A DNA stretch of 64,000 nt from Progne subis subis. Lineage: Eukaryota; Chordata; Aves; Passeriformes; Hirundinidae. Positions 1 to 12,297 of this stretch are shown one piece after another. Position 1 is the stretch's first letter; every line of letters begins with the position of its first letter. A program made the position numbers and the translations under genes. A model generated the notes under the pieces. It saw only the letters and a list, made by a program, of their open reading frames with translations. It had not been told where the DNA came from and did no database searches. The stretch is from positions 2,185,547-2,249,546 of the forward strand of contig JAKJHU010000106.1 of the NCBI GenBank assembly GCA_022316685.1. The letters run 5' to 3'.

Positions 1-2863
1 TCTCCCAATGCTTGGGCATCCTGTCCAAACTGCAGCTATCAGCACCTGAAAATGCTTGTTCTTAGCTGCTTTCCAAATTCTGCTTTGTGACTGACGCTGA
101 GCTCGTTAAGCAGAGAGGTTTCCATACACCTCTACAGCCTGACAGGTTCTCACTATATGTTCAGGCTGTATTTATGTTTTCTGACTAAGAAGGCTTATGC
201 ATATTTCATTCTGCTTGGCTTGGGAGTTTCCACTGGCAAGCACTGAAGGTGTTTTAAGTGCATTAGAACTGGGGTTTTTAAAAGCTCTTAAAGGGGCAGT
301 GAGCAGCTGCTTTCTTGTTTTCAGGCACAGGAAACAGAACCTGCAATAAGAACACTATCACACACCCCTTCCTTTTAATCACAGCACATCTACTGCTAAT
401 GGAGACCTTTATTTAAAAAAAACCCACTGACTTTATTGCAAGACTGCTCCCGGTTCAACTAGTACATTACTTTTTTCTAGCTGCTACTGTTTACACCCAA
501 CTACTTTCAGATAGGATCACTGGCCACATTTTCCTTGATTTAATAGTACATTCACAGCCTAATTTACTTTTCTAGTCTAATATATATAATTCAAATAGAA
601 CTATGACCACATCACATGTAATTTTGTTTTACTTGATTGCCATTCTGCTTTCCTCTCTTGCTGTGCTCAGAAGGTCTTTGTAGGCCAGCACATTCACTGA
701 TAAACAATATGCTGCTATTTATTTCCCACAATTTCTATGTTCTGTCTGGCCTATGCTTACAGCACCAACTGGAAATACAAAGGAAGTTCTGTCTAGCCTA
801 CATTTATATTTTAAAGTTCAGCCTTTTAGTTACTCTTTATTTTCTCAGTATGAACATTTTTTTAATTTGAACACTTTGGCATTAAATTTAATTACCTGCC
901 AATGTAACAGCCCTCTAAGAATGCAGGGAGTTGTTTGTTCTTTTCCTACAGGTTTTTGCTTTTCCTGTAACCACTGACAAAGAACCTTTAGGCTTGCTCC
1001 ACTTTCATTTTTCATCTAGATGCAGGCTTACTCATAGGTTTGCATTTCCTACAGTCCTTGCACAGTAAAAATTCAAAATAGTCTCATTCCCACTTTCTTG
1101 ATCTTTCAAAGTCACAAATTTATTCCCTTGAAAGACTAAGCCAGGAGAGTGCAACTTTTCATACAGTACCACTACACATCAGCTACTTCTTCTCCAGGTA
1201 TCTTATTAATGCGCTAAATATACAAATTTGATAGATTTAAAATGCATTTCAAAGCATTTCTAAGACTTTACACTGTTACTCTAAACCTACCATTAATCTG
1301 TCAACACTGCTGAAATACAACTACAGTTTACCCAACACATACTCTTCTTTCGGCTTCCTTTATTCAACTTTGTGATATAAGGAATACCCAGATATTCTAC
1401 TTCGAATTTATTGCTCTTCGGGGTTTTATTTTGCAACACTCAGTTTACAATTTCTTGCAACTACATAAGACAATTTACTTCCAAAACTATGCTCACTGTT
1501 CAAGTATAAAATCAAAGCCTCCCTATGAAGTGAAAAATTCCTTCTGATTCTATTATCCTCCTGCAGCAGCTGAATACTTTATCAAGGACTTTGTAAAGAT
1601 CTCTCTTGATATAGAGATGTTGCACTACATTTACAGAGCAAAAGGGACATACTTATTACTGCCTAAGCACATGAGCGTATCTGTCACCTATGCACAGAGA
1701 CACTTGATTCCCTCTGCATGTTAATTGACTATTCACTTCCAAAACTTCTTCCTCATTAAATTTAAATGCAAATCAATGATGCTCAGCATTATTAACTTCA
1801 AGCCTCTTTTCTCACACAGAGCAAAGCCACATGTCTCTGCAGTCAGTACTTTGTCTCCAACAGCCGAGATAAGCAGATGGTTAGGCAAGAGCTCTGTGTA
1901 TAATACCATTATAGCTCCCAAATATTTTTAGCTCAGAGTCCTCCTAAGTCATATGTAATTTCTATTTATTTTCTAAACTTCTGTGAATTTCTCTTCCATG
2001 AACTTTCCTTGTCTTCCCTTGAGCTCTCATAAATTTTTAGCATTCAGGTTATCCCACTGATGTTTTTGCAAAAAGAGAATTCTGTATTTTCATTTTTACA
2101 AATGAGCATAAAGACCTGGAAAAAAGAAAAGGGAAGTTTAGATAACCAGTGCAACTCTCACAGCAACTAAATTTTAACTCTTTCTTCCATTCTGCCTTCA
2201 ATTGGCTTTTTCCTGTATTGATTTAACTTTTTTTATTGGCAGAATAAATGTTTTGTGTTTTACTCAGAGCTCCCCCTTCAACTTCAGTTTTTCTGACTTT
2301 GCCAAAGATATACTTTCTCAGGGAAGGAAAAAAAAAATCTTCATAGTAAAACTGATGATGGAAAGCTGCTACATGCATAAAGCATGCCTTTGCAACTGTA
2401 ATGTCATAGATGATGCAAATACTCAGCTCCAGTAAAAAAGGTGTGTTTGTAGTTGCATCTACCCTAATAAAACACAGGAAACTTCAAGGGTTTAAACAGC
2501 ATTTTGCCTTTTCTCATTTTAGTTTTCTGAAACTGAAGTAATTTTTCACAGATTTGACTTTCCTCTTTTGTCTCAAGACAATAGGCTTCATGACTATGGT
2601 AGTATTTAGTAATTCAGGACAAACTCTGACCACATTTTAGTAGGATAGTAATTAGAATATTTAACCTTTTATATAAAAATACATGTCTGGTTATGATATC
2701 TAAAATTCTTGATAGTATCTATTTCCATAAATAAAAAGGAGACACTCATTTTGCCATTCTTTGCAGTTACCCTGTACATCAGGTTAAAGGACTGAAGAAA
2801 CATTAAAAGGCTCTTCAAGTCCCAGGTTCAGCCACTACAGAATTTCTCAAAGCACAAGAAAAA

Positions 2864-2873
2864 GGGGGGGGGG

Positions 2874-2901
<28 letters not shown>
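2864..2901 (+). repeat. G10 A28 homopolymer pair
   Basis: Ten G followed directly by 28 A. Simple repeat, likely length-variable. Confidence 0.95.
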
Positions 2902-2904
<3 letters not shown>

Positions 2905-4089
2905 ATACCGTCTACCTTCAGCACATTTTATCACAGATTGAGGAAGCAGAAAGAAGCTGCCAGAAGGTGGGTCATAGAGTGTGAATTATGTAGTTTCCAT
3001 ACCTACCCTGAGCAAACACAAGCAGATTGCCAGGTTTCAGACACTTCCCTAAATGGCCAACCCATCACAGCAGTAAAAAACCTGTACTTGCAGTTAAGTC
3101 CTTGCTTTGTCTCTGACCTGCACACACCAGGATTGCTCACATACTGTATCAAATGACAACACATTTAGAAACTTCTCATTTGGAGAAATTAGATAAAGCT
3201 TAGACTAAACGGATACATTATTTACTATGGGCTTAGATACCGACTTACACAAATACAATAAAAAATTGACTTCTTTCCTACTTCATCCATTCAAAACATT
3301 CAGCTACAGAGATAAGATTACTCTGTTTATGTCTTACATGACCAAAACCAGTATGACCAGCAGCTTTCTGAATATGCCATAGACAAGAGTTTGGAGTCTT
3401 TAGAGTATGAATTTGAAAATAATCAATAAAAGCAGTTACAAAGCTAGAGATCATAATGGTTCATTTTTACACATTTACTAAGATATCGAGCAGAGGGCTC
3501 TATATATGTTTCTTTTTAATAATAAATCACTTACAGTTTGCCAATGATGTCCTAAAAAAGCCTTACTGGCTCTTTCTAAGGCAGTTTTTACAAAGTATTC
3601 TAAGGAATTTAACAGCACTATAGCAAAACAAGTGCGTGCTTATTCCTTACTTAGTACCTCTGAAGAGCTGATATGAAATATTAAGTAAGGATTAGCTTCA
3701 CTAATGCAGTTTATATACCATCCATAAAACTGCTTAACCTTTTAAAAAATATTATAGAAGAAAAACTCCAACCCTGATTGCCAGTTATGTTGAAGAACAT
3801 CTAAAATTTCTGTAAAAAAGTACAAAATTATTCAGCTGTGAACAACTGTATTACTCACAGCACAATGGTGTAGCCATAAAAGAAGAAAAATAAATACAGT
3901 AAGAATATATCTCCTAGGCAGCCGTTGCTGTATCTTGAACACACGAAGCCCTCATAACTCATTGACATATTATCTCTCCAAGGGCAATAAGCAATTAAAC
4001 ACTTTCCTTCCTTGATAACAGTAGGAGAAAAAAAAGCCCCTTACATAAAACTCTCATACCTTTAAAAATTAAGTTTCACAGTATCTGAG

Positions 4090-4600
4090 GACATACCTTA
4101 GCTGTAAGATCCTGGAATTAATGGTTACTTTATCTGGTCTATCTCTTTGCTGTTCTGCATAAAGAAGCTATCCCAAGTTTTGATTATTCTTATTTCCCTT
4201 TTCTGCACTAAGCCTAGCAGATAGATCAGTGTGGCATAATCATATTTGAAGCATGGCCTATGCATGTCACAGATTTTTACCATAGAATAGTTAATATTTT
4301 ATGTCATGACCCCTTTCTATTAATACTCAACTCTATTTACTTTGTTTGTCACCTAGTGAAAACTGAGTTGATGGCTTTACAAAAATGTCTGTCAGAAGAC
4401 TTTTCTGAGCACTAATAGCTGATTTCAAGTCAGGGCTGGGCTTTTTTGCATCAAGTTCTTTTATTCTTATGCATTATTTCACATTCCTAACAATGAGTTT
4501 CTATTTTAATACCCATTTGCTCAGTTTTGTGAGATTCTTCTGACTCAAGACAGTGGTGAAATAGTCATCAGATTTGTTTCACTACTAGACTAGAGGAGGG
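4090..4600 (-). mobile_element. Ancient CR1/L3-like relic
   Basis: Highly diverged. Plus strand shows, in the order expected for an antisense CR1/L3-like element, ATGCATGTCACAGATTTTTA, then GAGTTTCTATTTTAAT and CCATTTGCTCAGTTTTGTGAGAT. Edges and subfamily uncertain. Confidence 0.6.
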
Positions 4601-7556
4601 CTTTTTCCTGCAATCACTGAAATATCACTATTGGTATTTATCAAAATTGAAATGAACATCTGCCTATTTTGACTTAAAATGTCCTTCTTAAATCACATAC
4701 CAGCTAAGGTGCTGCTGCCTTTCTGAGTTCTGCATGCACAGAGTTTGGATTATCCTTGCTCAATTGAGGAAAACATTAAAATATGTTTTTAATTGGCTCT
4801 AAATGATAAGAAAGGAGCAACTCTCCAATGTATGTGCCTTTAAACAGCCACTATGGAAACAAAAATGTAAATCCATGTGTGAGGAAACAATCATAATTAA
4901 AAATCCACTGGTGAGTCCAGGAGTCTATGCCAAAGGTTACCCATTCATTGACAATGAAGGTTACAAAGACAGCAAACAGCTTTTTTAGAGACTGAACTCT
5001 CTTTCAGCATCTGGCTTGACATCCAAAGGTTTTCAATCACACCAAGTGGGAAACTCTCATCATTTTGCATCTGAACTACTGCAACAGGTCCTTTCTCTTC
5101 CCCTGCTCAATTACACTCATTTAAGTACTTCCCAAAAGAGCATTTCCTTCTTTACAGTTTTGTCCAAGACACCACTTTCCCTGCACCTTCCTATCACAGC
5201 GATCATAACCACACCCATCCACATTCCCACTCCTTTATCAACAGGGTGGATTAACAGGCTGCTGGTGAGCCTTCAATCATTCTCTCTTTAATTTTGCAAC
5301 AAGACTTCCCAGGTGAGGTTTCATTCACTGTTAAGTGATTTAATCCACAAAAAGGAATAATCCCACCCCCCTGTAACTCTCAGGGACATCATTCCTATTT
5401 TTCCCATGCATTTGCTTTTGCATTCAATCCGATCTCACAGTGAGCTGATTTACAAGTCCTCACAAAAGAGTCATTTTTCCTCTAGTTTAACTTTCTGGAC
5501 AGGTTCACTGTAATGGTGAAATGAGCACAGGAGCCAGTGGAAAACAGAGCCTACAACTTTGCATTTTGGTGACAGACAGTCCTTGGATCAGGTTTGCTGT
5601 AATGTGAAGCCCTTCTCTCAGGTTCTCCCTCATGCTTTGTAAGCCTAAGCAGCACAGGTACTCCTCTTATCTTGGAACTCTAAACTTTCATGCTGAGGAT
5701 AAAAATATTTTCTAATTGATGCACAGGACCTAATTCCAGCAGGTTGTTGTTTCCATCTGTCTGTACTGCCCAGCTATACCCTGTATTATTCAGGAATTGT
5801 GAATGCTGGAGAAACAGTCTTCACACAGCAGAGGTCAGAGCATCGCATAACTCTTTTCATTCTGGTTAAGTGTTCACTTTTATATTAATCTTTTAAAATT
5901 CTGTTGAAAACTTAACTGAAATCCAGCTGATGCAAGTCTTCACTAAGAATCTGAGGCACAAAAAGAGGCATTTGAGGGGGAAAAAGCCCTGCAAACTTTC
6001 TGTAGTCTTATTTGTTACTGATTCAAACCCCTGGGCTCTTCTTGACATCTCATCATGGAAAATAGGGTCAGGGAAGGTCAAAAAAGCAAGTTGCCCACAC
6101 TTCAACAGAAGCTAATTTCTAAGTATCAGAAAGGCAAACTTCTGTTTCAAGGCAGTTGCAGGAGTGAACCAACCGAGGAAACCACACTACAGCCCACATA
6201 AAGGAAAGGCACATCTAAAGGAGGAGAAGCAAACAGAACTTAAATTGGAGCTCATGCCATGTCTGCAAATCAGGCCTGCTGACAGAACAGACAGGATGAA
6301 AAGAAATGTCCACACGATTATTTGGTACAAGTCATATAACAAAGCTGTAGTGACACATGAATCCAAACTGAAAATGGTACCAAGAATATTACACAGTAAG
6401 CTTCTCCAGAGCTCTCCTATGTCTCACAGAGTCTCCTGACCTTTTGGGATGGTTTCTTTGAGGGAATTTGTTTGGCAAAGTAAGTAGCTACATACAACAA
6501 TCTAAGAAGTGTTTTAAAAAGGTAACTGATCTAACTGCAACTAATTCAATTATGAGATACACCCTAAAAGCAGGACACAAAGGTCTGATCACCATAGTTA
6601 CCTCTCAAGTGGAAAATCAAAGAGACGTGAGTCACAGGGGATTAAATGACAGTAACTGGCCTGCCTTTACTTCCAGAACCCAAAAGAGAGGTAAAACATT
6701 CTCTCTCTATATTCAGAATTCTGATCGAGGGAAAAAATAACTCTTCATCTAAGAGTTGAACTTCCAATAAAACTGCTTCTGGGCTGGAATTAACCAGATA
6801 TATTTTCAGATCATGAGAGATGTAGCTGAAATCCATCTGTATTAAGAAGAAATTTGTTACCTTTATTGTTGGTTTGTTTGGGGGTTTTTTTTGAGGCGCA
6901 GTCAGAACAACAACAAAAGACTGCCTATCAAGATCTTAACAGCAACCAATCTGTTCCTTCATACTTGCAAAATCTAAATGGTCTTGACAGCAAACTGTAT
7001 TCCAAAAAGGCAATCCATTTATGAGAATAGAGGATTCTCAGGGATTTGCAAAATTCACTTTGGTTCAACAATTCAGACCTCCAAGATACATGTCAAGAAA
7101 TCTGAAAAAGACAGACTTCACTTTGGGATGGGAGAGGTGTGGGAAGTTTTATTTGCACTAGGACATAATACAAGGAGTGAATGTTTCTCATTGTCCTTTT
7201 CAGCACTGGCTGTCAGGTAACAGATACGTCAAGAACTTTTTTCGTCTGAAGTATTTTAGGAATCCTCTTCACAAAGGATCACTGAATTCCCATGATCCAG
7301 AAAAATTCTCACCTGACCTCACTTAAAGAGAAATTATGTAACTACACTTTATTCTGTTAGAAACCACTTCTCCACAGATGGATTTGAAACTATCCATGCA
7401 CATATGAAAAGTAATTGCACTACAGCAGCCTCTACAATAATACTGTGAATAAAGATTCTTTCAGTCCTTCTACCTTTTTTAGAACGCACTGAATATAGCG
7501 GAATTTCCAGAAAATTGATGCAATAAACATCATGATTCCACTGAAAATAAAACACT

Positions 7557-7710
7557 AGTTAAAAAGAAAAAAAAAGAAAAAAAAAGAAAAAAAAACAAAA
7601 CAAAACCAACCAACCAACCAAAAAAAAACAAAAACAAAAAACAAACAAAAAAAAAAAAAAACAAAAAAAAAAAAAAACACCAAAAAAAAAAACACCACAA
7701 AAAACCATAA
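7557..7710 (+). repeat. A-rich low-complexity tract
   Basis: About 150 bp of A runs broken by single G or C: an AAAAAAAG-type periodic part, then CCAA units, then A/C-only sequence. Probably a decayed poly-A or microsatellite. Confidence 0.9.
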
Positions 7711-9949
7711 GCTATACTTGGCTTCTCATTTTGCCTATTTTCCCAAGGCTAAATAAATAAACAGACCTGAACCAAACAAAACCAGAAATGTTGACTAGCG
7801 AGGATTGAGAAGACCTGAAAACATCTACTTAGCTTTCTTTTTCCTGAGGTCTAGCTTTTAAGGAAATCCCCAAAGAACAGTGCTGGCAGCATAGCAAGGC
7901 ACAGGAATGTTGTCAAATCTTTTCAAGTGGCAATTAGACAGATTAGTTACTAACAAAAGCAATACATCACGTATCCCTAACCAGTAAAACTTGCTGCTAG
8001 TTATACTCTGACTTTTGGAAACATGTACATAGAAAGTACAAGTAAATGAAAAGAAGGTAATGGGTAGAAAAGAGGTACTAGTATACTCTAATTTTACAAT
8101 TATTAGTAAGATACAATTTTTGAAGTTGCCGATTTTTTTTTTTACACTGGAAATAGGAAAAAAACCCAAAGCAAACAAACCACAGCATCTGTTGAAATGG
8201 TAACAGCTTTCTCCTCCAAATCTTTAGTCAGTCACCACCTATACACTGCTCCAGTCAACTCTGCAGGAACTGCTGCTCCAAACTGCAGGTTAAAGCAGCC
8301 TTTTCCAGGCAGTTGTCTGACAATGGCATCTCAGTTCCAGCTGTGCAGGTGGAGCTTAGGGAATAGGTGCATCTGCCTCCGCCTAAGACTTAAGCCCTTG
8401 TGCCCTTACTACATGAGATACCACGATCCTTTTATAATAGGCTACAAAAAAGCCTCTGTACTGCAGTGATACATAGAGGGAAAATCCCTGGAAGACTTAA
8501 CAAATTCCTTTTCTCACATCATCTAATATGGTGAACAGTATTTTCATTCTCCCTTTATTGATTTCCAGGTGTATATAAGCAAACACTACGCCAGGATCTA
8601 AACCCAGTGCCCTGTCAGTTACCAACACTTTGTTTCTTGATGGTTTAGGCACAATTTCCCCATCAATTATAACAAAGATAATGCTGATTGCCTGTGAGGT
8701 GAAAGTACACATAAAGTCTACTCCATGTAACTGTGAGATAGAGAAATGTACTAAAAGTCTAATTACAATTAGGCTATAATAGATTGAAAGCATAATTTAA
8801 TGTAAATCCTCTCCACTCTCTTTAAATGTCGGGAATGTGACATTTGTTTCACTTTAACCCTTTCCAGAGCACAGATATATGTGACACAAATCCTATCCTC
8901 CACTTGCCCTTAGCCCTGAGGCAGCTTTGTCAAACTTCAAAAATCAGAAATGCTTGAACAAGGTCACATGGGATGTATGCAGTTGATTTTGAATAAGAAA
9001 AAAACTGCAGAAAAAGGCATTAAACTGAATTTAGTTCAAAAAGTTCTATCAAACTGTTCAGTACTTTTAACTCTAGAAAGCTTTAAATCATTTATGTCAA
9101 GGTTAGCTCTTCCAGTTTAATCAAATATTTTTAAATCAGCCAAAAGAGTCACAAAGGAGAAATTTTGTATAAAACTGGTATATGTAATAGACAGGATACA
9201 TTTCTGTTCAAGCTTATTTATACTGCTATTACATAGTAATGGCCATAAAAGACCAAAATCTCTTCCTAATACATGAAACACAAACCGATTTTAAATAACA
9301 ATATTTATATATTTATATAACAAACCCTTCAGGAACCTTAAGACTTTATCAGTGGTGACTAACCCTCAACATATATGTCTCAGATATTAACTGTAATCTC
9401 AGTTTTTCAGAGAGGTAAAGTTGCATAGTGTGCTCTGTTTTAGAGCCTGCAATGCACCTGACTCCCTGGCTCATTAGAATTCATCTCCTGAGCTTTGCTT
9501 CTCTTGAATAAAGTCTTCTGAAAGATTTTGACTCTAGCTCAGTTTCTTTCTTTTGGATCACTAAAACCACCTAAAGGCAAGTCAAAGATATTAAATCCAC
9601 AATGAAGGCTCTATTAAAGTTATCTTCTATATTACATTACAGTTGGCTTTAAAAAATACTTTATAAAAACCCTTTAATGAATATATTTGATAGAGGGTTT
9701 TTTACTAAATCTTACAACTGTTACATCAGTGTTTTTTCTTCTCCACCATGTTGTTTTGTTGTTTTACTTTTTTTTTAAATCATGACCAGCAATATTACAA
9801 AAAATAAAAAAATGAGGAGAGATCTAATGCTAAAAAGTCATCTTACCTCCTATGCAAAGGACAGAAAACTACACTTTAATCACCTCTAAAAGGAGGTTAT
9901 TTAACCTTTTCTAGAGCACTTTCAGCAATAGCTATCCCATTACTTCCCT

Positions 9950-10630
9950 CAGATATATTACCCTGTGATTATCTATCCTGGATAGATAATCTTTCCTGGA
10001 GCTGGAAAGTTTTTCCTGACATCCAAATCTCTTTTTGTGCTCTTTAAGGCTATTACTTTGCATCCCACCTAGAGAGAACAGTTTCTTACATTATTCTCTG
10101 TTGCAAACTTTACCATATTTGAAGCCTATTATTATGTCTCCCCATCTCTGGTAAAAACTAAACAAGTACAATTCTTTCAGTCCCTTGTTAAAGGTCATTA
10201 TTGCAACTCTTCTCTAAATACGCTCAGCTGATGCAAATCTGTTCGAAGCAGAGTAACAAGAAAGGGACACTGAGTTATCCGAGGCCTCACACTGAGTACT
10301 GCAGAGCAACTTCCCTCTCACAGGCAACAATCCTGTTCATAAACGCCAGTGAGATTCCTGGGTTTCCAGAGAATTGTCACAACTCCACTGTGTTCATTTT
10401 GTGATACAGCTGCGTGTTTACAGAACTGTTGCTCAGGCAAGTGTTTCTCATATTTAAATTTATTCTTTCTACCCCAAAGAACTGTTTTGTGTTTCTTGCT
10501 ACTGAACTGCATCCCATACAGTTCAGGTCATTCATCCAGTTTTCTGAGACACTAATGTTTGTATTCCCTCCCAGATTTGTCCTGTCCAGGCAATTAGTAA
10601 ATCTGCTTTGTTCTACCACCCAAGCCACAG
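9950..10630 (-). mobile_element. Old CR1 LINE relic
   Basis: Diverged CR1-family text in antisense on the plus strand: a tTTTTCCTGACATCCAAAtc-like segment, CATATTTGAAGCCTATTATTATGTC, ACTAAACAAGTACAATTCTTTCAG, GAGGCCTCACACTGAGTACTGCAGAGCA and a terminal CTACCACCCAAG segment, in CR1 order. Recognised from memory of the family; edges approximate. Confidence 0.7.
9967..9991. repeat. Perfect 11-bp inverted repeat, 3-nt loop
   Basis: GATTATCTATC, then CTG, then GATAGATAATC. Lies at the edge of the old CR1 relic. Confidence 0.95.
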
Positions 10631-11673
10631 AATGAAAAAATAAACAGGAATAAGTTCATAAAATACAACTGCACAAGACACACCCATGCCTTCAATCTGA
10701 AATGTTCTTAAAGCAGTTATTTAAAAAGTAATTAAGCAGCACGATAAAACTTTTCTGTCAGTATCTATCTTTGGTGTTTCTAGATTCCTTGGCTGTGGAG
10801 ATAACATTCCTAACTTCAACACTACTGCACAGGCAGAGTATGTTTCCAACACAAACATACAGGGGAGGCTCTGTCACTCTCCTCCCTCTTTAATTCATTT
10901 CTGTTTGGCACAGTAACCCAGTTGCATAGCTCCTCCAATTTGCAATTTGGGCTACCTCCTTGTTTTCCTTTCCTAAACTAGAGATACTTCAGAGACACTT
11001 CAATTCACACAAAAAACCCCGCACCACTAGCTCTGAAAAATTCAGCTCAGATGTACATTTATATGCTAATAAAACTAAAACATCAACAAAAAGCAGGATG
11101 TTATAATTTATGTACCAACAAGTAAACTCTCAGGAACACTCCTTTCCTCTCTGACTTTCAAATTTTCTAACTGAAGTGTTTTAAACAAAGTTAGAATCAT
11201 CTTTTTTAGGCAAAAAAGACATCAGCTACCTCTCATGACAAGAGATTATTAAAATCCCACTTCTCTAGTACTAACTTATAAACATATAAAGATGAGTTTT
11301 TACAACTTCTTACTAATACTTTGTCAGCATGTGTCCACCCCCAATCAAAAGAAATATTTGTGCTTAAATACTGTATTTAAATCCAAACTACTAAAAACAT
11401 CTTTAAAATCTTGGACAATCAAATTGTCTATCTTGCCAACATTCATATTCCTATGAATTCCTGTGATGAGGTTCAGAAGACCAGAAAAACTGGAGAGAAG
11501 CTCATAGTAATCTAAAACACTGCTACAAGGAGAATCAACTCTTTTCAGAAGCAACAAGAGACAAAGCAGTCAGCTGTTTACAAAGCAAAAATATTGAAAT
11601 TCAGTATCAGGTAAAACTTTAACCATGGGGTGGTGATGGAGCTGCTGAAACGGGCAACACAAGGAGGAACTCT

Positions 11674-11687
11674 GCCAGCAGAGGGAA
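11674..11687 (+). promoter_or_regulatory. CTCF-like motif left of the CpG island
   Basis: GCCAGCAGAGGGAA matches the CTCF core except for A in place of the final C. Confidence 0.4.
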
Positions 11688-12275
11688 TGATCCCACTACA
11701 CTTCCACAGGGCAGAGGAGTGGACTCCCTGAGCGTTATGTATTGCTATGTTTAACTGAATTCATTATAAGCATCAAAACACTGAAGTAACTTTAAAGAAC
11801 AGTTAAGTTCAGCTACTAAGCTTTTGGACAGAAGATACAACCAACTGCGTGCATAAGGGAAACCAATTAAATGCAATCTGTTTATACTCAAATTTTGAAC
11901 ACAAACCATATAAATTATTGACCTACTACACTACAAACCCCAAGTATTTTGATGACAAAGCTGTACTCCAAAAGGGAATCTTTTTTAAAGGTCATTTTGT
12001 TTGAAGCGCAAGTGTCCAACAAGATCACACCATTTAAAGCTCAGCTGTACATTTCTGAAGTGTCTTTTAGAGTTACTCGAACAGAAGGAAGGTTTTCAGA
12101 AAACTGGAACTACCATGATGCTTCTTCTACAACCACAGCAGTTTTTCAACCACAAACCATATTTGCAGTGTTCTTAAAACTGGAACAATATACCCTTAAG
12201 TGTTAAAGTTTGCCAGGAGCAAATTCTTATCAGCAGCAGCTTGACTTTCAGCAGAGAACACTTAATTTGGAAACT

Positions 12276-12297
12276 AAAAAAAAAAAAAAAAAAAAAA
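12276..12297 (+). repeat. A22 homopolymer
   Basis: Uninterrupted poly-A, with no recognised retroelement body on its 5' side. Confidence 0.95.

Noticed and set aside
8497..8793. 98-aa minus open frame
   Set aside because: No domain, no codon pattern and no splice context. Chance open frame in AT-rich DNA.
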